Below are positions 10,832-23,268 of a stretch of 64,000 nt of DNA, in pieces. Under the pieces are notes generated by a model. It saw only the letters and a program-made list of their open reading frames with translations. It did not search any database and was not told where the DNA came from. The stretch's first letter is position 1; the number at the start of each line of letters is the position of its first letter. The DNA lies in NCBI GenBank assembly GCA_020226215.1, contig CM035229.1, positions 86,073,343 to 86,137,342 on the forward strand, given 5' to 3'. This stretch comes from Sindora glabra (Eukaryota; Streptophyta; Magnoliopsida; Fabales; Fabaceae). The position numbers were made by a program, and so were the translations under genes.

Positions 10832-12767
10832 TTCTTGCAAAAACATAATTCTGATTATGTATTTTACCGTTTTTGATGAATATTTATATGATAAATACAT
10901 GTCAAATCTATTTCGGTTTAAATCAGAAGTTACACGTTTTGATGAATGTTTATATGATAAATTAATATTAAATTAGTTTCTGTTTAAACTAGATATATAT
11001 GAGATATATGCAAACTCGTGTATGGTTCTAATTTCGTAAATATATATATGATATATATGATCTGAATTTCGAATCTGATTATCAATTGATGAGATTAATT
11101 GTATGAATATGATCATGCATTTTTTTGCTTCATATTCAAATCTATTTTATGCGTAATTCTGAGTTTTTCAAATGATAAACCCATGAATCTGTTCTGAATA
11201 TGTGATGTTCTCTGCATTCAATAGCATATAACCTAGTCAGCACAGAATTAATGTGATTAATTCTGAATTTGTAAATACTTGTTTAAATTCGTTTAATATG
11301 ATTAAGTTAAATCTAGTTTATGAGATATATGTATGCTTTAATTTATTTGAACACGGCTGGATTTGTATTGATATGATTAAAATTATTCAAAGTGTTTGGA
11401 CGTAAATCCTATTTTTAAACTATGATTTGAATGTCAATCATATAGTCGAATTGTTCGACTTGGGGTGTGTCAATTATTAGCAAAATGAATTAAAATTTGA
11501 ATGTCAGATGAATTCAATTTTTAGTCCAAGGGGCTCCGCCCCCCACACCTCCCAGCAAAGGGCTCTGCCCTCTTGACCCCCACCTGCTAATTGATTAGCG
11601 AGACCGCCATGCTAACTCTGCGTAACATTCAAAAATTATTTTTGTTCTTAAGGCGCTATTTTAGAACTATGATTTTTTATGATGATTATGTTATGAAATA
11701 TATATGTCAATCATCCTTCTTATCTTGGTTACATATATTTCTTAGCAATTATTACATATGATGCATGAAGGTGATGCATAGTATGGCCCTTGGAGTTTTT
11801 AATGGACGGATTTTAAAATACGACCTATGTGTCGTGTCTTCCTCTATTTCTCTAATGTATATTCTTTTCTCATCTCAATTCCCCTCGAATGTAACTCGGG
11901 GTTTCTGTTGTAAATTTGTAATTGTAATGGAGCATTCTTGGCTTGGAACAAGGAGAAGCTAAGGAGCTATGGGACAAGAAGAAGCTAAAGAGCTAGTTAG
12001 AAATGTCATTAGAAAATAGAATTTTGGGGCCATATATGTGACATTTTGATTATGTTGATGAGCATGTATTTACTATGTGATAGAATGTGTTCCTACTATG
12101 TGATAGTTCTATTCATTGCATAATATATGATATGCAGTAGTCTATTTTATTCATTTACTTTATATGATGTATGAGATATGCTAGATATATTGCATGAATA
12201 AATAGGCTAGTTATGGTGAGATATGATAATAATTAAATTAAAATCCCTCATCTAAAATATTAAGTCAGTAATAATTTATGATGCCTTCCAATATTTAGCA
12301 CTCATCAAGGCCTCGATCGACATAAGGTAGGTTTGCTAAAGCAAGGTACCTCATTTATCTTGGTGAGATGCGACTGGATAATAGTGATATCTGAATGTCA
12401 AATATTGGGTCCGACTTAACTATGATATCTCAATAGGATTGAGACCTAGAGGCATAGAGTTGAGCTTTAGTTCATAAGATGGACTAGAACAAGTATTGTT
12501 CACCCAACTATTCAAGAGTTGTATATGATACAATTGGCAAGTGTTGCCTACCTAAATAACTAAGTTTTAAGTGATTAGCCAAAGCTAACTTAAGGCTTGG
12601 TGAAATATGGATCTTGACCTATTAGAAAGCTTAAACAATATGACCTTCCAAATTAATAGTGAAGGCTATTAATTTGAATGAAATAGTGGGAGGTACATTT
12701 AATAAAAGACCTTATTAAATGTTTTAAATTTAATACTTACTTTGCATATTTCTGTCATAGATAACTA
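10832..12767 (+). other. Long untranslated leader of the Copia element
   Basis: About 1.9 kb between primer-binding site and gag without a recognisable gene. It carries a GC-rich island at 11520-11600 with two short stem-loops, GGGGCTCCGCCCC (11530-11542) and AGGGCTCTGCCCT (11559-11571). Confidence 0.7.
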
Positions 12768-13862
12768 ATGGCTAATACATCAAATAACTTATCACTGCGA
12801 TCGGTCCTTGAGAAGGACAAACTGAATGGGATAAACTTCCTGAACTGGTACAGGAATTTGAGGATAGTCCTCAAACATGAGCAAAAAATGTATGTCCTAG
12901 AGGAACCTATTCCTTAAAAACCTGAAGCTACTACCCCTTGAGCTCAAAAGGATGCTTATAAGAAGCATCATGATGATGCATTAGATGTCGGTTGTCTCAT
13001 GTTGGCTACCATGGACTCTGAGCTTCAGAAGCAACATGAGAACATGGAAGCTTATGACATGCTTGAGCATCTTAAGAAGCTTTATGAAGGCCAAGCTCGG
13101 CATAAGAGGTTTGAGGTGACAAAAATGTTATTTCAGTGCAAATTGGCAGAAGGAAACCCTGTTGGGCCTCATGTACTCAAAATGATTGGGTATGTTGAGA
13201 ACCTTGAGAGATTGGGTGCTCCACTAGGTCAAGAGTTAGTCACTGACTTAATTTTGCAATCGTTGCCACAGAGTTATGGTCAATTTATCATGAATTACAA
13301 TATGAATGAAATCGACAAACCACTGCCAGAATTATTAAGCATGTTAAGAATTGCTGAACAAAATTTGTAAAAGACTAAGCCTAATACCATAATGATGGTT
13401 CAAAAGGGCAAAGGCAAAGGAAAAGGTAAGGGCAAAAACAAGAAGGATTCTAAATCCAAAGGCAAGCCCAAGTCTAAATCATCTGCACTGAAACCAAAAA
13501 GGGGTGTGGCTAAGGAAGGGACATGCTTCCATTGCGGTCAGACCGGACATTGGAAAAGAAACTATAAGGTCTATCTGGAAAATCTGAAAAAGAAGAAGGG
13601 AAGTGAGATTTCTGCTTCAGGTATCTATGTTATAGAAATTAATGTTTCAACTTCTACATCTTGGGTATTAGATACCGGATGCGGTTCTCACATTTGTACA
13701 AATGTGCAGGAACTACAAAGGAGTAGGACTCTAACTAAAGGTGAAGTGGACCTACGAGTTGGCAATGGAGCAAGAGTTGCTGCGCTAGCTGTAGGAACAT
13801 ATTATCTATCTTTACCTTTTGGTTTAGAAATTAGAGGATTGTTATTTTGTGCCTGCTATTAG
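12768..13862 (+). pseudogene. Copia gag and protease, broken
   Basis: The frame opens at ATG 12768 (MANTSNNLSL) and continues in one register to 13862 with three internal stops: TAA and TGA near 12915-12940 and TAA at 13368-13370. It holds the UBN2-type gag domain, a lysine-rich basic stretch (13405-13505), a CCHC-type zinc knuckle starting CFHCGQTGHW near 13527 whose last cysteine is replaced, and the protease site VLDTGCGSH near 13665. Gag would form the particle shell and protease would process the polyprotein. The frame shifts at a T run near 13845, after which pol continues one base over. Confidence 0.92.
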
Positions 13863-16723
13863 CAGGAATATTATTTATGTTTCTTGTTTGGACAAGAAAG
13901 GTTTTTCATTTATAATAAAGGATAAAAGTTGTTTAGTTTATTTAAATGAAATATTTTACTACAGTGCACAAATGTTCAATAGGCTCTATATTCTTGATCT
14001 TGAAATGCCTGTCTATAATATAAACACTAAGCGATTTAAATCAAATTATTTAAATTCAACCTATCTCTGGCATTGTTATTTGAGCCATATAAATGAGAAG
14101 CACATATTCAAGCTCCATAAAGATGGATTCTTGGATTCATTTGATTTTGAATCATATGAAATATGCGAATCTTGTTTGCTAGGAAAAATGACTAAAACAC
14201 CATTCACTGGACACAGTGAAAGGGCTAATGATCTATTAAGTCTTATACATACTGATGTATGTGGGCCTATTAGTTCACCTGCTAGAGGAGGTTTCCAGTA
14301 CTTCATTACATTTATTGATGATTTCAGTAGATATGGATATATGTATCTTATGAAACACAAATCAGAACCCTTTGAAAAGTTCAAGGAATTCAAGAATGAA
14401 GTGCAAAATTAACTTGGTAAAAGTATTAAAACACTTCGATCAGATCGAGGTGGAGAATACTTAAGCCAAGAATTTGATAACTATCTAAAGGAGTGTGGTA
14501 TAATATCATAACTCACTCCACCTGGAACGCCACAATGGAATGGTGTTTCAGAAAGGGTGAATCGTACCTTGTTAGACATGGTACGATCTATGATGAGTCA
14601 TATAGATCTTCTAATTTTCTTTTGGGGGCATTCTCTAGAGACAGCTACTTTTACGCTCAACCGTATTCCCTCTAAAATGGTTCAAAAGACTCCATATGAG
14701 ATATGGACTGAAAAACGTCCCAGCTTGTCTTTTATGAAGATTTGGGGTTGCGAGGCTTATGTAAAACGTCAAGTTTCTGATAAGCTTGGACCCAAATCGG
14801 ACAAGTGCTACTTTTTAGGGTATCTTAAGGAAACTAAGGGATACTATTTTTATAATCCTAGTGAAGGCAAAGTGTTTGTTGCACGAATTGATGTTTTTCT
14901 GGAAAGAGAATTTATCTCTAAGAAAAACTGTAGGAAGAAAGTAGAAATCGAAGAAGTGCGAGACTCACAAAGTAACACTGAACCTATAATAGAGCTTGAA
15001 AAAAGATCACAAGATGTTGTGGGTCAGGAACTAGCTCAAGTAACACAAGGCCCACGTAAGTTTGGTAGGATACGCCATGAGCCCGAGAGATATAGATTTC
15101 TTGTAACTCAAAATAGTGATGTTTTGCTCATGGATCAAGATGAGCCTACAACTTACCAAGAAGCTATAAAAGAGTTAGACTCTGAGAAGTGGCTTGAGGC
15201 TATGAAATCTGATATGGATTTCATGTATACTAACCAACTATGGACTTTAGTTGATCCACCTGAAAGGGTAAAACTCATTGGGTGCAAATGGGTTTTCAAA
15301 AAGAAAATCGACATGGATGGTAACGTACAAACCTTTAAGGGATGATTAGTCGCAAAAGGTTATAGGCAAGTTCATGGTATAGATTATGATGAGACCTATT
15401 CCCCAGTTGCCATGCTTAAATCCATCTGGATTTTGCTTGCTATTTGCAACTTTTTATGATTACGAAATCTGGCAGATGGATGTTAAAACTGCTTTTCTTA
15501 ATGGAAAGCTCCTCGAGGATGTGTACATGACACAGCCCGAGGGTTTTGTCATTCCTGAAACTGCTGGAAAGGTATGTAAACTATAACGATCCATTTATGG
15601 ATTAAAGCAAGTTTCACGGAGTTAGAATCTTTATTTTGATGAGTCAATCAAAGAATTTGATTTCATAAAAAATGAAGATGAATCTTATATTTACAAAAGG
15701 GTTAGTGGGAGCATAATTATTTTTCTTGTATTGTATGTGGATGACATACTACTCATCGAAAATGATATTCCTATACTGCAAACAATAAAGACTTAGTTAG
15801 GGAATTCTTTCTCGATGAAAGACTTAGCTGAAGCTACCTATATACTAGGTATTAAGACCTATAGAGATAGATCAAGAAAATTGCTTGACTTAAGTTAAAG
15901 TACATACATAGATAAAGTGTTAACACGGTTTAACATGCAAGAATCTAAAAGAGGATTTTTGCCTATGTCGCATGGCATAAATTTGTCCAAAGCTCAGTGT
16001 TCTTCGGCATAAGATGAGAAGGACCGCATGAATAAGATACCATATGCATCAGCAATTGGATCTATCATGTATATCATGATATGTACTTGTCTTGATGTCT
16101 CATATGCTTTAAGCATGACGAGCAGGTACCAGTCAAATCTAGGTGAACCTCACTGGACTGCCATTAAGAATATCCTTAAGTACTTAAGAAGGACTAAGGA
16201 TTCATTCTTAATATACGGAGGAGAGGAAGAACTTGTTGTAAAAGGTTACACTGATGCCAGTTTCCAATCTGACAAGGATGATTTTAGATCGCAGTCAGGT
16301 TATGTATTTAGCCTAAATAGTGGTGCTGTATGCTGGAAGAATTCAAAGCAGGAAACAGTTGCCGACTTTACTACAAAGGCTGAGTATATTGTTGCATCTG
16401 ATGCATCAAAAGAGGCTGTTTGGATCAAAAAGTTCATTACTGAACTTGGTGTTGTTCCTAGCATTGCAAACCCAGTGGATCTCTATTGTGTCAACAATGG
16501 AGCCATTGCATAAGCCAAGGAACCCAGATCTCACCAGCAATCCAAACATATACTTAGGCGCTTCCATCTCATTCGAGAAATCATCGATAGAGGAGATGTG
16601 AAGATATGCAAAGTACCAACTGATGATAATATTGCTGATCCACTGACAAAGCCTTTAACGCAGAAAAAGCATGATGGTCATACTATATCACTTGGTATTA
16701 GATACATGAGTGATTGGCTCTAG
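13849..16723 (+). pseudogene. Copia integrase, reverse transcriptase and RNase H, broken
   Basis: Segments in order: the integrase zinc finger (LWHCYLSH then CESCLLGK, near 14070-14180); integrase core with HTDVCGP (14250), SDRGGEY (14440) and QWNGVSE (14533); RT from about 15150 with the QMDVKTAFLNG block at 15473 and the catalytic YVDD at 15734-15745; RNase H with YTDAS near 16248 and a TKAEYI block near 16375; and the ADPLTKPL tail before the stop at 16721-16723. Stops interrupt at 14410, about 14509, 15343, 15584 and several later points, and the register changes near 15445. All catalytic acids inspected are still present, so decay is mainly by stops and indels. Confidence 0.93.
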
Positions 16724-16726
16724 TCT

Positions 16727-16737
16727 AAGTGAGAGAT
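16727..16737 (+). promoter_or_regulatory. Polypurine tract
   Basis: AAGTGAGAGAT directly before the 3' LTR (TGTTAGCG). It matches the AAGTGGGAGA-type tract of plant Copia elements. Confidence 0.75.
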
Positions 16738-18386
16738 TGTTAGCGTGTGTCCTAAAATTAATCAAATAGATGATTGAAGTTATACACAATATATTATGTT
16801 TTATTTTAGGCAATTTAATTATTATATTTTATTTTTATAATTTTATTATTATTATGCATAATTTATAACTTAATATAATAATTATCCTTGGAATAGTTTC
16901 GCTATTCCTAAAATGCCCCTAGTCAAGTATTATTACGAAAAGGAGAGTAATAATACATCGAGACTAGCATGTATAGTGACTGATGATTACGAATCATGGA
17001 TATGTGATATCAAGTCAATACATGAGTACATTGCTAGTGAACAATGTACTGGATTGACCCACTATAAGAATATTGCATGGATAGACGTGTTATAAGTTAT
17101 TCTCATATGATCACAAATACACATAAACCTTTGACCTGAAGTCACTACGGTTCCCTACATGAGGAATTACTCACTTTAATATTGTCCTATGTCACCTTTA
17201 ATGAGGATGACAAGTAGGGCATTGATTGGGTGTGTCATAAATCGTGCAAAAGGAAGTGAGTGATGTAGATGGAATTTTGTTACTCTTGTATAAAAGAGAA
17301 ATATCCTTGGGTCCCTTGATTGAGTGAGACTTAAAAATGCATAGCCATGCTCAATTGAATTAATATGTGATATTAATCATTTATTTTAAGTCTACTCAGT
17401 ATCAAGAAATATAAATTGAACATTGAGGAGGACACATTCCATGCCTCCAGTTCAATTTAGATATTATTACAAAAGGGTTATGATGTAAAACGTTAATCAT
17501 GTATTAGGTGGATGTCGAATCACAAACATTCTTACTACTTGTGTGGCAGTGATGTATTGTTAGATACTACTTACTGTCTATGACTCAATAATGAGTCATT
17601 GTCAACATAGAAAGAACTTACAAGGTCACACAAAAGGAGTAGGAATAAAGCAATAATTAATTGGACTTTAATTATATTAATATTCAATTAATTGAACTTA
17701 TTTTCGTGCATATATATATTATGAAGAATAATAAATTCACGTAATATATATATATTTAGTGATATTATTTGATATTAAAGTAATATCAAATAATTACGTT
17801 ATCAGATATTAAATAAATATATTATGAGATAATATTATTTTGATATTTGATAACTATATGCAATTATCTAATATTAAAATATTTATATTATGAGATAATA
17901 TTATCTAATGTTAGATAATTAATAGATAAGTCATATCTCTCATCATTATCTCTAGGATAAGGATAAAATGAGTTGTTAAGTGTGATTAGGATTTTGGAAG
18001 CATTATCCTAGTAGGACTAGAATTATGGCTTACCTAAATTCTATAAAAAGGGGCTTGAGGGCAGCACATTAAAAAGACGCTCAAAGCTTCCAGACAAACC
18101 CTAAATCACTCAGAAAACATTCAATCCTAATTCCTAGAGAAAAAAACGCATCCTAACAGATTCGTGGAGGGTGAAAGGTCGTTGTTCACTCTGTGTGGAT
18201 ACCGTAAAGACGTTGTACCTTCCGGCCAGCGTTTGATTCATTCGCTCTCAAGTTTTGATCCGTAGAAATACGAGTGCCCTATAGGTAAAACTTTAATTAT
18301 TGATTTATGCTTTTTGTATGGATCCTAGGTAGAATTCGGATCAAATTTTGAATTTTCGCTGCATATGATAATTCGAATTACCAACA
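16738..18386 (+). repeat. 3' LTR of the Copia element
   Basis: Begins TGTTAGCGTGTGTCC and ends ACCAACA, followed by the CATTT target duplication. It aligns along its whole length with the 5' LTR, with scattered substitutions and small indels. Confidence 0.94.
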
Positions 18387-20690
18387 CATTTGTAAGGTAT
18401 CTACAAGAGTGTGGCATTAGGGCAAGCTACACTATGCCTTGCATATCAGAATAGAACGGGATAACTAAAGGGAGAAACAAGACACTTTTTGACATGGTCA
18501 AGTTTATGCTTTCCTATTCTATGCTTCTGGATTTCTTATATGGAGAAGCATTAAAGGCCATTGGCTATATACTAAATTAGGCACCAAGTAAGTATGTACC
18601 TTTGATTCCATATGAACTGCTAAATGGTAAGAAACTAACATTAAATTATCTTTGTGTTTAGGGCTATAAAGCAGAAGTAAAGCCATATATTCCTACTACT
18701 ACGGACATTAACTCTAAAACTATATTTGGATTCTTTGTTGGTTATTATGTTAGTTCTAGAGGTAGTAAGTTTTATTGTCCAACTCACACTACCTAAATTC
18801 TATGCTTCTAGATTTCATATAGGGAGAAGCATTAAAAACCATTGGCTATATACTGAATTAGGTACCAAGTAAGTATGGACCTTTGATTCCATATAAACTG
18901 CTAAATGGTAAGAAACCAACATTGAATCATCTTTGTGTTTAGGGATGTAAAGTGAAGGTAAAGCCATATATTCTTGCTACTAGGGAAATTAACTCTAAAA
19001 CTATATTTGGATTCTTTGTTGTTATTTTGTTGGTTCTAGAGGTAGTAAGTTCTATTGTCTAGCTCACATTACCTAAATTATCAAATATGATAAAGTCATT
19101 TATTTTGAAGATAAGTTAGATAGTAGGAGTCAAACATCATGGATTGCAAACTTTAGAAAAAAAGGGTAGTCGATTCCCTTAATGTCTTAATTTACTAGTT
19201 CTTCATCTTCTGGTCTTCCATAACATGATTTGATATAGCTTTTAAAAGAATATGAGGATTCTGATATTGGGGTTTAGTTAAGGAAATCACTTAGATAACA
19301 TAGACTAGTAATAGTGAATGATCATATAGTATATTTGCAAGAGTATAAGTATGATCTAAGTTAAGATATTAATCCTATTTCATTCTTTCAAACTGTGTCT
19401 AGTTTAGATTTTCCTCGGTGGATCATTACAATGGAGGAGGAATTAGCTTCAATGAATAAAAAATAAGTATGAGATCTTATGGAATTACCTACAAATTGCA
19501 AGTTAGTTAGATGTAAATGAGTCTTCAAGACCAAGCATAATGCTTATGGGCAGATTGAAAGATATAAAGCCCAACTTGTGGCTGAAGGCTATACTCTAAA
19601 GGAAAGTATGGATTATAAAGAGACTTTCTCATTGGTATTAATGAAGGACTCTTTTAGAATAGTTATGGCTCTTATTACCTATTTTGATTTAGAGCTATAT
19701 CATATGGACATGAAAATAACATTCTTAAATGATGATCTATCTAAAATTGTGTACATGTGATAGCTAAATGGATTTTAAGAAAAGATTAAAGAGCACTTGG
19801 TATGCAAATTAAAGAAATTCATACATGGTTTGAAGCAAGTTTCTTTGCAATCATATCTTAAGTTTCATGAAATAATTACCTCTCTTGGATTTAAGAAGAA
19901 TAATGCGGACTAATGTATTTATATAATGAGAAATGCTGACAAATTTGTGATTCTAGTCCTATATGTTGATGAGCAATAATTTGAGTTTGCTAACTGAGAT
20001 AAAATAATTGTTGTCACATTATTTTGAGATGAAAGACCTAGAAAATGCCTTTTTTATTCTAGGCATGGAGAAACTTTGTGATAGGTCTCAAGGTATTCTT
20101 GGCTTATCTCAAATGTCATATATTAAGAAAATTCTGAAAAAATTCAATATATCTATTTGTTCTCAAGTTACTTCAGCCATTCAGAGAGATAAAGTGTTCA
20201 TAAAAGCCTAATATCTTCAAAGTAATGAAGAGAAAGAAAAGATAGAAAAGGTTCTATATGTGTCAGTTGTGGATAGCTTGATACATGTTCAGGTATATAC
20301 ATGACTTGATATTATATTTGTTATAAGTATACTTGGAAAATACTTGTATAATTTAGGTTAGGAATATTAGACTACTACGAAGATAGTTTAGAGGTGCCTT
20401 TAAGGTACAAAGGACTTCGTACTAACTTATATAAGATTAAGAGATCTTAGTATTACAAGCTACTTAGACTTAGGCTATGTCGGTTATCCAGACGATTCAA
20501 AGTTTACATTTGGGTATATTTTCATGATAGCTAGAGGTGTTGTGTTGGGAAAAAGTGTCAAGTAGTCAATTGTTACAACCTTCACCATAGAAGTAGAGCA
20601 TGTCAACCGTTATAAAGCTTTTCATCAAGCTGTATGGTTAAGAAATTATCTCTCAGAATTCCATCTTATGGAAAGTACTATAAGCCTTTG
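18387..20690 (+). pseudogene. Old Copia element, part 2: integrase, RT, RNase H
   Basis: It continues the integrase interrupted at 9160. After CATTT it reads VRYLQECGIRASYTMP, then NGITKGRNKTL around the catalytic glutamate region, where the usual glutamate is changed. A 281-bp tandem duplication of the integrase tail follows (18517-19077). RT lies at about 19400-20200, with an HMDMKITFLNDDL block near 19700 and YVDE where YVDD is expected near 19961. RNase H (DDSKFTFGYIF, TIEVEH) runs from about 20470 to 20690, where the solo LTR at 20691 interrupts it. Stops are common. Confidence 0.9.
18517..19077 (+). repeat. 281-bp tandem duplication inside the old Copia pol
   Basis: The block TTCTATGCTTCT to CTCACACTACCTAAA (18517-18797) is followed immediately by a second copy (18798-19077). 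The copies differ by scattered substitutions and a few short indels. Confidence 0.93.
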
Positions 20691-22345
20691 TGTTGGTGTG
20701 TGTCGTAGGAACCAATCATATAGATGATTGAAGTAATACACAATGTATTATATTTTATTTTAGGTAATTTAATTATTATATTTTATTTTTATAATTTTAT
20801 TATTATTCTGCGCAATTTATAACTTAATATAATAATTATCCTTGGATTAGCTTCGCTATTCCTAAAATGCCCTTAATCAAGTATTATTATAAAAAGGATA
20901 GTAATAATACATCGAGACTAGCATGTATAGTGACTGATGATTACGAATCATGGATATGTGATATCAAGTCAATACATGAGTACATTATTAGTGAACAATG
21001 TACTGGACTGACCCACTATGAGAATATTGCATGGATAAATGTGTCATAAGTTATTCTCATATGATCACAAATACACATAAACCTTTGACCTGAAGTCACT
21101 ACGATTTCCTACATGAGGAATTACTCACTTTAATATTGTCCTATGTCACCTTTAATTAGAATGAGGAATAGGGCATTGATTGGGTGTGTCATAAATCATG
21201 CAGAGGGAAGTGAGTGATGTAGATGGGATTTTGTTACTCTTGTATAAAAGAGAAATATCCTTTGGCCCCTTGATTGAGTGAGACTTAGAAATGTATGGTC
21301 ATACTCAATTGAATTAATATGTGATATTAATCATTTATTTTAAATCTACTCAATATCAAGAAATATAAATTGAACATTGACGAGGATGACACATTCCATG
21401 CCTCCAGTTCGATTTGGATATTATTACAAAAGGAATTATGATGCAAAACGTTGATAATGTATTAGGTGGATATCGAATCACAGACATTCTTACTACTTGA
21501 GTGGCAGTGATGTATTGCTAGATACCGCTCACTGTCTATGGCTCAATAATGAGTCATTATCAACGTAGTAAGAACCTATAGGGTCACACAAAAGAAGTAG
21601 GAATAAGACAATAATTAATTAGACTTTAATTATATTAATATCCAATTAATTAGACTTGTTTTCATGCATATATATTATTATTAAAAATAATAATGTCTTA
21701 TTCACGTAATATATATATATATACAATATTATGTAATATTATTTGATATTAAAGTAATATCAGATATTAGATAAATATATTATGAGATAATATTAATTTG
21801 ATATTTGATAACTATATACAATTATCTAATATTAAGATATTTATATTATGAGATAATATTATCTAATATTAGATAATTAATAGATAAGTCCTATCTCTCC
21901 TCATTATCTCTAGGATAAAGATAAGATGAGTTGTTAAGTGTAATTAAGATTTTAGAAGCATTATCCTAGTAAGACTAGGATTGTGGCTTGCTTAATTTTT
22001 ATAAAAAGGGGGCTTGAGGGCAGCACATAAGGGACACGCTCATAGGCTTCCTAAAATCCTAAATCACTCAGAAAATATCGAATCCTAATTCCTAGAAAGA
22101 GAAACGCATTCTAGCAGATTCGTGGAGGGCGAAAGGTTATTGTTCACTCCATGTGGATACCGTAGAGACACTGTACCTTCCTGCTAGCGTTTGATTCATT
22201 CGCTCTCAAGTTTTGATCAGTAGAAGCACAAGTGCCCAATAGGTAAAACCCTAATCATTGATTTATACTTTTTGCATAGATCTTAGATAGAATTCGGATC
22301 AAAATTTTGAAATTCCGCTACTTGTAATAATCCAAATTCCTAACA
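20691..22345 (+). mobile_element. Solo LTR of the same Copia family, inside RNase H
   Basis: TGTTGGTGTGTGTCG to CCTAACA aligns with the LTRs at 9161 and 16738, including the TATA block. Flanks CTTTG (20686-20690) and CCTTG (22346-22350) form a target duplication with one mismatch. The old Copia RNase H resumes right after it, so this is an insertion followed by LTR-LTR recombination. Confidence 0.92.
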
Positions 22346-22470
22346 CCTTGACCATTTTTTGTGACAACCCTGTTGCTGTGAGCTTCTTTTTTAGTGACAA
22401 CAGTTCCACTTATTTGAAATATTTTGATGTAAAATATCATTATGTAAGAGAGAAAGTGTGTAAGCATGTT
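22346..22470 (+). pseudogene. Old Copia element, part 3: RNase H C-terminus
   Basis: Reads LTIFCDNPVAVSFF then KYFDVKYHYVREKV, the last RNase H block of Copia (IYCDN, K-x-x-x-KYHxVRE). It joins with the frame that ends at 20690. Beyond about 22470 the relation is lost. Confidence 0.85.
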
Positions 22471-23153
22471 ACTTAAAAGTTCAAAGGATTAATATGAATT
22501 TGAAATGGAGTTCTCTCTTTCATAACAAGACAAGGAAGAAGAAAAAGGGGAAAATGGGAAAAGAAGTTTAGGGTTGGTTTATTTATTGAAATGGCTTTGA
22601 TTTGACAAACATGTAAGCATAATCATGCAACCAAGACAATTTCCATTAAAAGTTACTAGAAGGCTAATAAGGGGACCAAAATTAACCTAATTAGACATTT
22701 AAGGGGACGAAAATAGGTTATTGCAAAATAGGGGACAAAGGTCACATAATTTACATTTTATGAAAATCAAAATTGCATTTAAACTAATTAAAAAATATAT
22801 ATAGGAGTTTTAATTTGGTAAAAACTCAAATTAAAAATTACGAGACATTTTTCATAAAACTTATAATTTTTTACGCAAAATTTATGATTTTTTTATAATG
22901 ACATAATTTATGGAATACATATTTTCACATAAGTTTTGTAATTTTTCATAAAATCTTATAATTTTTTTCATAAATTTTGCAACATGAATAATGAAACTTG
23001 TATACATGAAAATTTTAAGATCTCTACGAAAAAATTACAAACTTTATAACAAAGTTATAAAATTTTATGAACAAGTGTAAGACTTATGTAAGAAATTTCA
23101 AAGATTATAGCATTGCTCCCTGGGAAAGTACTAAAGAATGACCCATATATATA

Positions 23154-23211
<58 letters not shown>

Positions 23212-23263
23212 TATATATGCATTAATATTAAGTATTAATAATTTCTAAGATAGTGCTATAGAA
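22471..23263. other. AT-rich remnant, possibly 3' end of the old Copia
   Basis: No coding frame. From 22820 to 23110 there are repeated variants of CATAAAATTTATAATTTTT. A compound microsatellite (AT, GT and ATGT units) lies at 23144-23219. Confidence 0.45.
23144..23219. repeat. Compound microsatellite (AT)n(GT)n(AT)n(GTAT)n
   Basis: Successive pure runs of AT, GT, AT and a tetranucleotide ATGT run. Confidence 0.95.
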
Positions 23264-23268
23264 AGTTC

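Larger units (their letters stand above)
9161..18386 (+). mobile_element. Copia LTR retrotransposon, full length, coding-dead
   Basis: A 9226-bp element with 5' LTR 9161-10818, primer-binding site 10820-10831, gag-protease 12768-13862, integrase-RT-RNase H 13849-16723, purine-rich tract near 16727-16737 and 3' LTR 16738-18386. The 5-bp target duplication CATTT at 9156-9160 and 18387-18391 is perfect. Domain order protease, integrase, RT, RNase H is that of Copia. In one 183-base stretch of the two LTRs (9334-9516 against 16913-17095) I count 12 differences, so the insertion is not recent. Several stops and at least two frameshifts make it non-autonomous. Confidence 0.95.

Noticed and set aside
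14076..14393. Minus-strand frame opposite the Copia integrase
   Set aside because: It is a shadow of the plus-strand integrase, which has the diagnostic motifs.
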